NCBI GenBank assembly: GCA_963729875.1
Contig: CAVSPR010000001.1
Span: 15,595-79,594, forward strand
Direction of reading: 5' to 3'
Source: DATBSL01 sp963729875
Lineage (GTDB): Bacteria > Acidobacteriota > Vicinamibacteria > Fen-336
DNA length: 64,000 nucleotides
A model generated the notes under the pieces. It was given only the letters and a program-made list of their open reading frames with translations. It had not been told where the DNA came from and ran no database searches. This document shows positions 26,297-35,145 of this stretch, piece by piece (position 1 is the stretch's first letter; every line of letters starts with the position of its first letter). The translations under genes were made by a program, and so were the position numbers.

Positions 26297-27190
26297 GTGC
26301 TGAGCGCCTCGGCCCGGGTCTCGTTCTGGTACGCGGCCTACTCGGCCGGCGAACGCCCGTCGCGCTACCCCTTCGGCGCGCCGGACCTCGAGGCGGACGC
26401 CGCCGCCCGCCACGTGGCCGCCCAGCTGCACGAGATGCCCCGGGGTTCGCGCACCTCGCTCCTCACCGTGCTGCATGAGCGGTCGGCGCGGCTGCCCTGG
26501 AGCGCGCTGCACGCCGACTGGATCGAGGCGCTCCTCGCCGGCTTCCCCCCGATCTGGCGGGCGTGGGCCCTCGCCTGCCTGCCGCCGCCGCTGCGCTCCG
26601 AGATGGGCGGGGACGAGGCCCCGGCGGCGCCGCCACGGTGGTGGGCGGAGTGGTTCGAAGGCGACGCGCGGCGCCGCCTTCACTACCCCGAGCTCCCCCC
26701 CTGGGAGCGGGCGGCGCTCCTCCCGGGCTCGCTCTGGGAGCACGATCACCGCGAGCTCGCCCGCCTCCTGGCCCGCCACGGCACGCGGGGCTTCGTGTCG
26801 GCCGTGCGCCGCCTGCCCCGGGACGAGGCACAGCGCTGGCTCTGGCAGCTGCCCGAGGCCTGCCAGGCCGAGGCGACCGCGGTCGCCTCGGCGCGTGCCT
26901 GGAGCGACGACCCCTTCTGGCCGGAGGTTCTCCTGGCCCTGGAGGGCGAGGCGCCGAGCGCGGAGGCCCGCATCTTCCGGCTCGCCCTCGCCGACTGGGC
27001 CCGGGCCGGGGTGCAGGGCGGGCAGGAGGCCGGGCTGCGGCGGCTCGTCTTCCGTCTTCCCCGGGCGTGGGGCGAGTGGCTGCTCCGGCAGCTCGACCTC
27101 CAGCCGGCCTGGCTGGCCCGGCCCGTCGAGGGGGACCTCGACCGGTGGCGGCGCGATCTCGAAGCGCTCGCGGAAGGGGACGCGGCATGA
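26297..27190 (+). CDS. sctK: T3SS sorting-platform protein SctK-like
   Basis: A 297-residue soluble protein rich in Trp, Leu and Arg (LHADWIEALLAGFPPIWRAW; DEAQRWLWQLPEACQAEA; LPRAWGEWLLRQLDLQPAWL). Sequence alone gives only a weak family match, since SctK proteins diverge strongly. The assignment rests mainly on its place between sctJ and sctL, where yscK lies in the Ysc order. SctK connects the basal-body ring to the SctQ pods. The start is GTG 26297, and the end overlaps sctL by ATGA. Confidence 0.65.
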   Translation: MLSASARVSFWYAAYSAGERPSRYPFGAPDLEADAAARHVAAQLHEMPRGSRTSLLTVLHERSARLPWSALHADWIEALLAGFPPIWRAWALACLPPPLRSEMGGDEAPAAPPRWWAEWFEGDARRRLHYPELPPWERAALLPGSLWEHDHRELARLLARHGTRGFVSAVRRLPRDEAQRWLWQLPEACQAEATAVASARAWSDDPFWPEVLLALEGEAPSAEARIFRLALADWARAGVQGGQEAGLRRLVFRLPRAWGEWLLRQLDLQPAWLARPVEGDLDRWRRDLEALAEGDAA

Positions 27191-27814
27191 GCCCGCTCGT
27201 CAAGAAGAACGACCCGGCCGGCTCCACGCCGAAGATCCTGCCGCGCGAGGTGATCGCGGCGTCGGCCGAGGCCCGGCGCCTCCTCGACGAAGCCGAGGCC
27301 CGCGCGGCGGCGGTGCTGGCGGCCGCGGAGAGCGAGCGGGACGCAGGCCGTGCGCGAGGGCTTCGAGCGGGGCTACGAGCACGGGGCCGCGCAGTGGACG
27401 GCGGCGACGCGCGCCGCCCAGGACGGCGTCCGCGGGGCCATGGAGCGCGCGCGCGAGGAGGTGCTGCGCCTCGCCCTGCGGGTGGCGGAGAAGATCCTGC
27501 GCCAGCGCGTGGACGTGGCCCCCGAGTCGATGCTGCCCATGATCGACGAGGCCCTCCGCTCGCTGCAGTCCCAGCAGCAGCTGCGGGTGGTCCTGCGCGT
27601 GCACCCGGCCGACCGCCCCCTCCTCGAGCAGCGGCGGGCGCACTGGCTCGATCACTTCCCGGCCGTCGCGACCCTCGCCATCGTTCCCGACGAGAGCCTC
27701 GACCGCGGCGGGTGCCGCATCGAGAGCGAGCACGGGACCGTCGACGCCACGATCGAGACGCAGATCCGCGTCATCGAGCGGCACCTGCTCGGCGGCGGAA
27801 GCGACGCGCCGTGA
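27187..27814 (+). CDS. sctL: T3SS ATPase regulator SctL (FliH/YscL family), one frameshift
   Basis: The stator-like spoke that links the ATPase to the SctQ pods. The N-terminal part (SPLVKKNDPAGSTPKILPRE and an Ala/Glu-rich helix) is in one frame up to about 27345. The rest (REGFERGYEHGAAQW; LALRVAEKILRQRVD; GGCRIESEHGTVDATIETQ) is in the next frame. The last motif matches the GGCRIET-G-x-IDASIETQ element of FliH/YscL. Removing one G at 27346-27347 restores 208 residues, a normal length. It overlaps both neighbours by ATGA/GTGA. I treat the shift as an assembly error. Confidence 0.88.
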
Positions 27815-29142
27815 CCGAGGCCGGCTTCGACCTCACGCCCTTCGTCGAGCAGCTCGACGACGTCGTTCCCATGGGCGTCCGGGGGCGCGTGGTGGAGGTG
27901 ACGGGGCTCGTGATCAAGGCGCGGGTCCCCGGCGTGCGCATCGGCGAGCTCTGCTTCATCTCGACGCCCCTGCGGGACACCCCGGTGCGCGCCGAGGTGG
28001 TCGGCTTCCGGGCCGACCTGTCGTACCTCATGGCCCTCGGCGACCTCGCCGGGCTGGGGCCGGACAGCGAGGTCCGGCCCACCGGCCACGGCATGACCGT
28101 GCGCGTGGGGCGCGGCCTGCTCGGGCGCGTCCTGGACGGGCTCGGGAGGCCCGCGGACGGCCGAGGCCCGCTCGACCTCCGGGACCTGGCCGAGTACCCG
28201 ATCCACGCGGCCCCCCCCGACCCGATGAGGCGTCGCCGCGTGCTCTGCGCCCTGCCGGTGGGTGTGCGCGCTCTCGACGGCCTCCTCACGGTGGGCGAGG
28301 GCCAGCGGCTCGGGATCTTCGCGGCGGCCGGGGGCGGCAAGTCGACGCTCCTCGGCATGCTGGCCCGCAGCACCGCCGCGGACGTGAACGTGATCGCCCT
28401 CGTCGGCGAGCGAGGGCGCGAGGTGCGCGACTTCATCGAGGAGAGCCTGGGGACCGAGGGCCTGCGCCGCTCGGTGGTGGTGGTGGCCACGTCCGACCAG
28501 CCCTCGCTCGTCCGCCTCAAGTCGGCCTACGTGGCGACCGCGATCGCGGAGTACTTCCGCGACCGGGGCCAGCGGGTGCTCCTGATCATGGACTCGGTCA
28601 CCCGCTTCGCCCGCGCGCAGCGCGAGGTGGGGCTCGCGGTGGGGGAGCCGCCGGCCCGCGCCGGCTTCCCGCCCTCGGTGTTCGCGACGCTGCCGCGGCT
28701 GCTCGAGCGCTCGGGCAACGCCGAGCAGGGCTCGATCACCGCCTTCTACACGGTCCTCGTGGAGGGCGACGACCTGACCGAGCCGGTGGCCGACGAGGTC
28801 CGCTCGATCCTCGACGGCCACGTGATCCTCTCCCGCGACCTGGCCGCGCGCGGCCACTACCCCGCGATCGACGTGCTGCGCAGCGCGAGCCGCGTCATGC
28901 CCGCGGTGGCGTCGGCGGCCCACCAGCGCGCGGCCCAGAAGGTGCGCGAGCTGGTGGCGACCTACGAGCGCCACCGCGACCTCGTGCTCCTCGGCGCCTA
29001 CAAGCGCGGCACCGACGCGCGGGTCGACGAGGCGCTCGACCGCTGGACCGGGATCGAGGCCTTCCTGCGCCAGGGGACCCACGAGCCCTGTGCCTTCGAG
29101 GAGACCCTCGCCCGGCTCGCCCGCGCCGGAGGCGCCGCGTGA
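27811..29142 (+). CDS. sctN: T3SS ATPase SctN
   Basis: A 443-residue hexameric ATPase that strips chaperones and unfolds substrates at the base of the apparatus. Walker A is IFAAAGGGKSTLLG, and Walker B is VLLIMDSVTRFARAQREVG. The T3SS/flagellar signature (LAVGEPPARAGFPPSVFATL) and the GSITAFYTVLVEGDD strand are all conserved. The N-terminal beta-barrel includes GRVVEVTGLVIKARVPGVRI. GTG 27811 overlaps the sctL stop. Confidence 0.97.
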   Translation: MTEAGFDLTPFVEQLDDVVPMGVRGRVVEVTGLVIKARVPGVRIGELCFISTPLRDTPVRAEVVGFRADLSYLMALGDLAGLGPDSEVRPTGHGMTVRVGRGLLGRVLDGLGRPADGRGPLDLRDLAEYPIHAAPPDPMRRRRVLCALPVGVRALDGLLTVGEGQRLGIFAAAGGGKSTLLGMLARSTAADVNVIALVGERGREVRDFIEESLGTEGLRRSVVVVATSDQPSLVRLKSAYVATAIAEYFRDRGQRVLLIMDSVTRFARAQREVGLAVGEPPARAGFPPSVFATLPRLLERSGNAEQGSITAFYTVLVEGDDLTEPVADEVRSILDGHVILSRDLAARGHYPAIDVLRSASRVMPAVASAAHQRAAQKVRELVATYERHRDLVLLGAYKRGTDARVDEALDRWTGIEAFLRQGTHEPCAFEETLARLARAGGAA

Positions 29143-29660
29143 TCCCGGCCCGCTACCCGCTCCGTGCCGCCCTCCAGCAGCGCCGGGCCCTCGTCGAGGA
29201 GGCCCGGCGCGACCTCGCCGCGGCGCTGCGCGCCGCCGACGAGGAGGAGCGGCGTCGCCGCGCGGCGCAGGCCGAGCGCGACTCGCTCGCCGAGCGGTGC
29301 GAGCAGCTCCGAAGGCGGCTCTACGAGCCCGACGACAGGGGCCAGCTGCAGGTGGCCGAGGTGGCCCGCCGGACCGAGGGGCTCCGCCACCGCGAGGACG
29401 CCCTCGCGGCGGCGTCGCGCCGGCTCCGCGAGCGGCAGGAAGCCGCGGCCCGCGCGGAGGAGGCGGTCGCGGCCGCGCGCGCGCGCCTCCGTGCCGCCGA
29501 CGCGGATCTCGAGGTGGTGGAGAAGCACCACGAGAGCTGGCTCGCGGACGAGCGGCGCGAGACGATCCGTCGCGAGGAACGCCTCACGGACGAGGTGGTG
29601 CAGGCCCGCCACGCGGCGGCCCGCGTCGACGCGCTCGAGCGCGCCACGGAGGAGTCATGA
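29139..29660 (+). CDS. sctO: T3SS stalk protein SctO (YscO/FliJ-like)
   Basis: A 173-residue protein that is almost wholly a charged coiled coil (ALVEEARRDLAAALRAADEE; REDALAAASRRLRERQEAAA; TDEVVQARHAAARVDALERA). SctO proteins are antiparallel coiled coils that insert into the SctN hexamer and contact SctV. Sequence conservation is minimal in this family, so the call depends on length, coiled-coil character and position directly after sctN. It overlaps sctN (GTGA) and sctP (ATGA). Confidence 0.78.
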   Translation: MIPARYPLRAALQQRRALVEEARRDLAAALRAADEEERRRRAAQAERDSLAERCEQLRRRLYEPDDRGQLQVAEVARRTEGLRHREDALAAASRRLRERQEAAARAEEAVAAARARLRAADADLEVVEKHHESWLADERRETIRREERLTDEVVQARHAAARVDALERATEES

Positions 29661-30457
29661 GCGAGCCCACCCGACCCGTCGGCGACGCCCCCGCCCCGTC
29701 GAAGGCCCCCGCGGACGACGCCCGATCCACACCCCGGTCCGGGGAGTTCGACCGCGTTCTCGAGCGCCGGCAGCCGGCCCCCGAGCCCGGACGCGCCCGG
29801 CGCGAGGGACAGGCCGTCGGTGAGCGGCCGTCGCGGGCGCCCGAGGGCGTCCCCGGCCGCCAGGAGCGGAGAGGGCAGCGCGACGGAGGAGAGGGAAGCC
29901 AGCAGGAGAAGGGCGCGACGCGCCAGGAGCCCTCGGAGTGGCGGGCCCTGCCGGGCGACATCGCCTTGCCCGTGGGCCTCATCGCGGTGCGACCCGAGGC
30001 GAGCGCCTCGACCGGCGTCCGGGCCGCGGAAATGGTGGCACTCGTCGAGCAGATCGGCGCCCGCATCGTGAGGGCGGTGGAGCTGCAGCTCGGGCCGGAG
30101 GGAGTCGCGGAGGCGCGGTTCGGCCTCGACCTCGCGACCCTCGGCCAGGCCGGCCTGCTGGTGCAGCGAGGGGCGGACGGGGCGATCGCGGTCCGTTTCG
30201 AGGCGCAGACCGCCGAGCTCGCGCGGCTCCTCGAGGGTGGCCTCACCGATCTCGTCGCGCGCCTCGAGGCTCGAGGGCTCGAGATCCGGGAGATCGTCGT
30301 GCGCGATCCCGAGGGAGCCACGGTTCGTGTCGAGCCCGGGTCCCAGGCCGGCGCTGCGGACGAGTCGCGGCGGCAGGCGGAGCACGACGGCCGCCGACAC
30401 CACCAGCCGGGGAACGACCCGACCGCCGAGGAAGAACGGGGGAGCGAGGAAACATGA
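29657..30457 (+). CDS. sctP: T3SS needle-length/substrate-switch protein SctP-like
   Basis: A 266-residue protein. Residues 1-95 are disordered and rich in Pro, Arg and Glu. A folded C-terminal domain reads FGLDLATLGQAGLLVQRGAD and GGLTDLVARLEARGLEIREI, which resembles the FliK/YscP C-terminal switch domain. Such proteins measure needle length and signal SctU to change substrates. The disordered ruler part is short, so a short needle would be predicted if length scales as in Ysc. Position between sctO and sctQ agrees. Confidence 0.72.
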   Translation: MSEPTRPVGDAPAPSKAPADDARSTPRSGEFDRVLERRQPAPEPGRARREGQAVGERPSRAPEGVPGRQERRGQRDGGEGSQQEKGATRQEPSEWRALPGDIALPVGLIAVRPEASASTGVRAAEMVALVEQIGARIVRAVELQLGPEGVAEARFGLDLATLGQAGLLVQRGADGAIAVRFEAQTAELARLLEGGLTDLVARLEARGLEIREIVVRDPEGATVRVEPGSQAGAADESRRQAEHDGRRHHQPGNDPTAEEERGSEET

Positions 30458-31935
30458 GCGCCGCCGCCGCGGGGTCCTGGGAGGCGCTGCTTCCCCGGCT
30501 CACCGCCGAGGACGTGGAGTGGCGCCGGCGAGCGGGCCCGCTCGCGGAGCGTCTGCGCGAGCAGGGCCGTCGCGTCGGCCAGGCGCTCCCCGCCGCACTC
30601 GACGGGATCTGGCCCTTCGGCGCCGCCGCCACCCGCACCGTGGTCCGCCTCGCCGTCGACGGTCCCGGCCCGCCCCGGGAGGTGGAGCTCGACCGCTTCC
30701 CCGCCGGGATCGGGCGCGACCAGGCCTGCGCGCTGTGTCTCGACGACGCCGGGGTGTCGGCCGAGCACGCCCGGATCGAGGCCGAGGCGGGTCTCGCCGC
30801 CCTCGTGGACCTGCGGAGCACGAACGGCACCCGGCTGAACGGCGAGGGGCTGGCGCCGCTCGTGCGCGCCCTGCTGCGCACGGGCGACCGCGTCGAGATC
30901 GGGCCCTGCGCGCTGCGGGTGATCTCGGTCGACGAGCACCCTCGCGGGTCCCCGGACCTCGAGGTCCGCGCGACAACCCTGCGCCTGCGTCGCACGGATC
31001 CCCTCGCGGGTGCCGCCGCCTCCGAGCGGTGGGTGGAGGTCAGGTGGGGCGGGCACGCCGCGTTCGTGAGGCTGTCGACGCCCTGGCTGAGGGCCTTCTG
31101 GACGCCCCTGGCGGAGCCGGCGCCGGCCACCGAGCCGGGCCCGCTCGAGGAGGGGGCCGCCCAGTTCGCCGTCTCGCGCCTGGCGAGCAGACTCGCCGAG
31201 GCGGTCGGGGAGCCCTTGGAGGCCGGGGGTTGGCTGCGTCCCGACGAGGTGGCCGAGGCGGCCGGTCACCCCGACGCGTGGCTGGAAACCGAGGCCTGGA
31301 TCACCGGGGGCGGTGTCTCCGCGGCCACGCGGCTCCTCGTCCCCGTGGACGCCGCCCGTGCGCCGCGCCGCCCGCTGCCGAAGGACCTCCTCTTCCCGGC
31401 CCGGGTCTCGCTCGGGTGGGTCCGCCTGCGTCTCGCCGAGTGGGCCGGTGTCGAGCCGGGTGATGCGCTCCTGCCCGATTTCTGGTGGCCGGAGGCCTGG
31501 GCCGCGGCGGGCGACGCAGACCTCGGCGCCGCCTACCTGCGCGTGGGAAGCTTCTGGTGCGGCGGGCGTTTGATGCGCTCGGTGGCGGGTGCTAGATTCC
31601 GCATCGAGCAGCCTTGGTTCCGCGCTGCGGGAGGAGAGTGGCTCGTGGCCGACGAGAACCCCGTCCCGGCAGCCCTGCCCGTCGAGGACCTCGAGGTCCA
31701 GGTCTCGGTGGAGCTCGACCGCTTCCCGGCGACCCTGGCCGACCTCGAGCGCTGGTGCGTGGGCGAGGTGCTGTCCCTGCGCCAGGGCCCGGGGGATCCC
31801 GTCCGGCTCGTGATGGAGACCGGGCTGCAGAGGCGCGTGATCGCGGAGGGCCGGGTCGTCGTCGTCGAGGGACGGCTCGGCATCGAGATCCTCCGCATCC
31901 TCGCACCCGCCCTCGCGAGCCCGACGCAGGGCTGA
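30454..31935 (+). CDS. sctQ: T3SS C-ring/pod protein SctQ with a fused N-terminal FHA domain
   Basis: A 493-residue protein, longer than typical SctQ (about 300-350). Residues 60-160 form a forkhead-associated domain with the complete phosphothreonine-binding signature: AGIGRDQACAL, VSAEHARI and LRSTNGTRLNGE. A central SctQ region follows (WLRPDEVAEAAGHPDAW and neighbours). The C-terminal SpoA/surface-presentation domain reads LEVQVSVELDRFPATLADLE, ending VVVVEGRLGIEILRI. SctQ builds the cytoplasmic sorting platform. An FHA fused to it would let the platform dock on a phosphorylated partner, for example the adjacent kinase or its targets; that is inference. I know FHA folds on SctD but not as a standard part of SctQ. 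Confidence 0.9.
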   Translation: MSAAAAGSWEALLPRLTAEDVEWRRRAGPLAERLREQGRRVGQALPAALDGIWPFGAAATRTVVRLAVDGPGPPREVELDRFPAGIGRDQACALCLDDAGVSAEHARIEAEAGLAALVDLRSTNGTRLNGEGLAPLVRALLRTGDRVEIGPCALRVISVDEHPRGSPDLEVRATTLRLRRTDPLAGAAASERWVEVRWGGHAAFVRLSTPWLRAFWTPLAEPAPATEPGPLEEGAAQFAVSRLASRLAEAVGEPLEAGGWLRPDEVAEAAGHPDAWLETEAWITGGGVSAATRLLVPVDAARAPRRPLPKDLLFPARVSLGWVRLRLAEWAGVEPGDALLPDFWWPEAWAAAGDADLGAAYLRVGSFWCGGRLMRSVAGARFRIEQPWFRAAGGEWLVADENPVPAALPVEDLEVQVSVELDRFPATLADLERWCVGEVLSLRQGPGDPVRLVMETGLQRRVIAEGRVVVVEGRLGIEILRILAPALASPTQG

Positions 31936-31943
31936 GGAGCGGC

Positions 31944-32255
31944 GTGGACACCAGCCAGGACCTGTGGCTGCTCGTCCGGGGGCTTCTGGCCCTCGCCGCC
32001 GTCCTCGCCCTGGCCGTGGTGACGCTGCGCTTCGCGGTGCCGTGGCTCCTCCGGGCCCGCGGCGGCGATCGGCCGCGCCAGATCCGCGTCGAGGAGTACT
32101 GCCCCCTGGACCACCGAAACCGCCTGTACGTCGTCCGCTGGGGCCGGAGCCGCCTGCTGCTGGGGTCCTCCCCGGAGGGAGTGCGCCTCCTCGCCCGGGA
32201 GGAAGAGGACCGGGAACCTGCGGGCGCGACGGGCGAGAGGGGAGGTGCCGCGTGA
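31944..32255 (+). CDS. FliO-like membrane protein
   Basis: A 103-residue protein with one membrane helix (LLVRGLLALAAVLALAVVTL) followed by a small cytoplasmic domain: RPRQIRVEEYCPLDHRNRLY and RWGRSRLLLGSSPEGVRLL. This matches FliO, in which the helix is followed by a domain with an L-x-x-R-x-x-L-Y-x-V-x-x-G-x-R-x-L-L-x-G pattern. FliO helps assemble the FliP (SctR) pore in flagella and is normally absent from virulence-type T3SS. Its place just before sctR, equivalent to the fliO-fliP order, supports the call. Start is GTG 31944 behind AGGAGCGGC. Confidence 0.75.
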   Translation: MDTSQDLWLLVRGLLALAAVLALAVVTLRFAVPWLLRARGGDRPRQIRVEEYCPLDHRNRLYVVRWGRSRLLLGSSPEGVRLLAREEEDREPAGATGERGGAA

Positions 32256-32956
32256 GCGGCGCCGTCCTGCTCGCCGCGCCCGCGTCCTGGGCCGGAAACC
32301 CACTGAGCACGCTGATCATGCTCAGCCTGCTCGCGCTCGGGCCCTTCCTGCTCATGATGTCGACGTCCTTCGTGAAGTTCTCGGTCGTCTTCTCGATCCT
32401 GCGCAGCGCCCTCGGCCTGCAGCAGGTCCCGCCCCCGGCGGTCACCATGGGCCTCGCCATGGTGATGACGATCTACGTCATGTCCCCGGTCGGGAGCCAG
32501 GTCTACAAGGCGATCGAGCCGATGCTGCAGCAACCCTCGGGCCAGGACGTCGTCTCCCCCGGGGGGGCCCAGACGATCCTGCGCGCGGTGGACCAGGCGC
32601 GCGATCCCCTGCGGGGCTTCCTGGTGCGCCACGCGCACGCGCGGGAGCGCGCGGCGTTCCACCAGATGGCTCTGCGCATGGGGCCGCCGGACTGGAAGGA
32701 CACGGTGAAGGACGACGACCTGCTGGTGCTCATCCCCGCCTTCACGGTGAGCGAGCTCAGCGAGGCCTTCATGATCGGCTTCCTGATCTTCCTGCCCTTC
32801 CTCGTGATCGACCTCGTGATCTCGAACATCCTGCTCGCCATGGGGATGCACATGCTCTCGCCGATCACGATCTCGATGCCCTTCAAGCTGCTGCTCTTCG
32901 TGCTGGTGGACGGGTGGAGCCTCCTCGTGCGGGGGCTGGTGCAGGGGTACCTGTAG
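32252..32956 (+). CDS. sctR: T3SS export-gate protein SctR (FliP family)
   Basis: A 234-residue membrane protein of the export-gate core, of which five copies form the pore with SctS and SctT. Conserved elements are SLLALGPFLLMMSTSFVKFS, LGLQQVPPPAVTMGLAMVMT, the cytoplasmic loop, LIPAFTVSELSEAFMIGFLI and LGMHMLSP-like AMGMHMLSPITISMPFKLLL. It starts with GTG inside the stop of the FliO-like gene. Confidence 0.96.
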   Translation: MSGAVLLAAPASWAGNPLSTLIMLSLLALGPFLLMMSTSFVKFSVVFSILRSALGLQQVPPPAVTMGLAMVMTIYVMSPVGSQVYKAIEPMLQQPSGQDVVSPGGAQTILRAVDQARDPLRGFLVRHAHARERAAFHQMALRMGPPDWKDTVKDDDLLVLIPAFTVSELSEAFMIGFLIFLPFLVIDLVISNILLAMGMHMLSPITISMPFKLLLFVLVDGWSLLVRGLVQGYL

Positions 32957-32966
32957 GAGGCCCTTC

Positions 32967-33233
32967 ATGGAGTCGACCTTCCTGGGCGCGGCGCGCGAGG
33001 CGTTGCTGGTGACGGCGGCGGTGTCGGCGCCGCCGCTCCTCGCCGCGCTGGTGGTGGGGCTCGCGGTGGCCATCGTGCAGGCCCTCACCCAGGTCCAGGA
33101 GCAGACGGTCGGGGTGCTGGGACGAATCGGCGCGGTGTTCGCCGCCCTCTTCCTCCTCGGCTACTGGATGGCCGAGCAGGTCGCGCGCTTCGCCCAGAAG
33201 ATCTTCACGGAGTTCCCGAACTGGGTGCACTGA
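32967..33233 (+). CDS. sctS: T3SS export-gate protein SctS (FliQ family)
   Basis: An 88-residue protein with two membrane helices (PPLLAALVVGLAVAIVQALT and GAVFAALFLLGYWMAEQV) separated by the conserved QVQEQTVG turn. Four copies pack around the SctR/SctT pore. Length and motif are exactly those of FliQ/SctS. ATG 32967 follows GTAGGAGG. Confidence 0.96.
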   Translation: MESTFLGAAREALLVTAAVSAPPLLAALVVGLAVAIVQALTQVQEQTVGVLGRIGAVFAALFLLGYWMAEQVARFAQKIFTEFPNWVH

Positions 33234-33295
33234 CCCTCTGCGCGCTCGCCGCCACGCTGCCCGAGGCCTCCCGGCTCGAGGCGGCCTTCGCCGCG

Positions 33296-34086
33296 GTGCG
33301 CGAGCCGTGGGGGGTGAGACACGGAGCGACCGACGCGGCGGGTCTCTTCGCCCTCCTCCTCCTGCGCTGGGTGGCGATCGTCCTCCTCTGCCCCTTCCTC
33401 GGGGGGCGCCTCGTGCCGGGGCCGGTGAAGATCGGCCTCGCCATGGTGATGGCCTGGTTCTGCCTCCCGTGGCTCAGCGGGCAGATGCCGGTCCCGCTCG
33501 CGCTCAGCCCGCTCGGCTGGTGGATGGCCGCGGTGCACGAGCTGGCGATCGGGCTCCTGATCGGGCTCGGCTCGAGCCTCGTCTTCTTCGCCGCCACCAT
33601 GGCCGGGGACTTCGTGGACAGCGCCCGGGGGGCGCTCACCGCCAACCTCCTCGTGCCCCAGCTGCAGATGCAGGCCTCCCCGATGGGCGACTTCTACTTC
33701 CAGCTCTTCGTGGTCCTCTACCTGCTGGCCGGCGGCCACCTCTTCTTCCTCTCCGCGGTCCTCGACAGCTACCGCGTCTTCCCCCCACCGGCGCGATGCC
33801 GGGAGCCGCCCTCGTGAACGAGTCGTTCCTCGCCATGACCGTGACCTGCTTCGGGGTGATGCTCAAGGTCGCGGCGCCCGCGGTCGTGGTGCTGCTCTTC
33901 GCCGACGTCGTGCTCGGCCTCGCCAACCGCGTGGCTCCGCAGATGGAGGTCTTCTTCCTCGGCCTCGGCCTCAAGCCCGCGGTCGGCGTCCTGGTCGTGG
34001 CCCTCTCCCTCTACGCCCTCCCCGGCCCGACGCGGGAGGCTTTCGCCGGCTTCCACGCCTGGCTCCTCGGCTGGCTCCATGGCTGA
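33296..34086 (+). CDS. sctT: T3SS export-gate protein SctT (FliR family), one frameshift
   Basis: The single-copy SctT subunit that closes the export pore. Frame 2 encodes LPFLGGRLVPG-like LLCPFLGGRLVPGPVKIGLA through VLDSYRVFP. After the C-run at 33781-33786, the next frame continues GAMPGAALVNESFLAMTVTC to APQMEVFFLGLGLKPAVGVL. Adding one C gives 263 residues, a normal size. The GTG at 33296 is the only clear start in frame; about 20 coding-like codons precede it (from 33230) without an initiation codon, so the true N-terminus may be slightly longer. The end overlaps sctU by eight bases. Confidence 0.9.
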
Positions 34087-35145
34087 GAAGAGCGAGCCCC
34101 CCACCCCGAGGCGGCTGCGCGAGGCGCGGCGGCGGGGGCAGATCGCGTTCAGCCCCGAGGCGACGGCCGCCGCCGGCTTCCTCGCCGGTGCCCTCGCCCT
34201 CGCCTTCACCCTGCCCCGCTTCGCGTACGAGTTCCAGGGGCTCCTCTCCGGCGCGACCGCCGGGTTCTCCACCGTCGACGCGAACGTGGCGGGCGCCTGG
34301 CAGGAGCCGCTGCGGCGGTCCGCCCTCGCCGCGCTGCGGATCCTCGCCCCCGTCCTCGGGGCGCTCCTGGTCGGGGGCCTCGGCCTCGCGGTCGCCCAGG
34401 CCGGGTTCCACGTCGCGCCGAGCCGCCTCGCCCCCGAGCTCGCCCGCCTCAACCCGGGGACGGCGCTCCGCCGGATCTTCTCGCTGCAGGGGTGGTCGAC
34501 CTCGTCCGCACCGTGCTGAAGATCGTGGTCGTCCTCGTGATCGGCTGGTGGGTGGTCTCCGCCGCCTTCCCGGCGGTCGTGGCCCTCCACGCGGCCCGCG
34601 CGGGCGACGTGGGGACCGTGCTCGGGGAGATGCTGCGCTCGTTCGCGCTGCGGGCGGGCCTCGCCCTCGCTCTCCTGGCCGCCGCCGACTACGCGCTCCA
34701 GCGCCGGCGCTGGATGAAGGGCCTCATGATGACCCGCGAGGAGGTCCGGCAGGAGTACAAGGAGCAGGAGGGCGACCCGATCATCCGCTCCCAGCGCCGG
34801 GCGCTGCACCAGGAGCTCGCCACCCAGCAGATCGTGGTGGAGGTGCGCTCGGCGAGCGCGGTGGTGGTGAACCCGACCCATCTCGCGGTGGCCGTCCGCT
34901 ACGACCGCGACCGCATGGCGGCGCCGCGGGTCACCGCGAAGGGCGGGGGAGCGGTGGCGAAGATGATGAGGAAGGTCGCCGAGCGCCACGAGGTGCCGGT
35001 CGTTCGCGACGAGCCGCTCGCCCACGCGCTCTTCGCCGTCGACCCCGGGCGCTACGTGCCCCGCGAGCTCTACGAGGCGGTGGCCGAGGTGCTCCTCTTC
35101 GCGAGCCAGGTGCGCCGGGATGCGGCGAGGGAGGGAGTGCGCTGA
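34079..35145 (+). CDS. sctU: T3SS switch protein SctU (FlhB family), one frameshift
   Basis: The autocleaving substrate-specificity switch. The N-terminus EKSEPPTPRRLREARRRGQI is the classic FlhB/SctU start. The frame breaks in a GGGG run at 34489-34492 (LRRIFSLQG, then VVDLVRTVLK); adding one G yields 355 residues. The self-cleavage motif NPTH is intact (VVVNPTHLAVAVRYD), and the export-domain pattern RDEPLAHALFAVDPGRYVP follows. The stop overlaps the sctV start as TGATG. Confidence 0.93.

Noticed and set aside
26563..27186. Long N-terminal extension of the ATPase SctN frame
   Set aside because: The upstream part overlaps sctK and sctL in another frame and is Arg/Pro-rich; SctN starts at GTG 27811 with the usual overlap.
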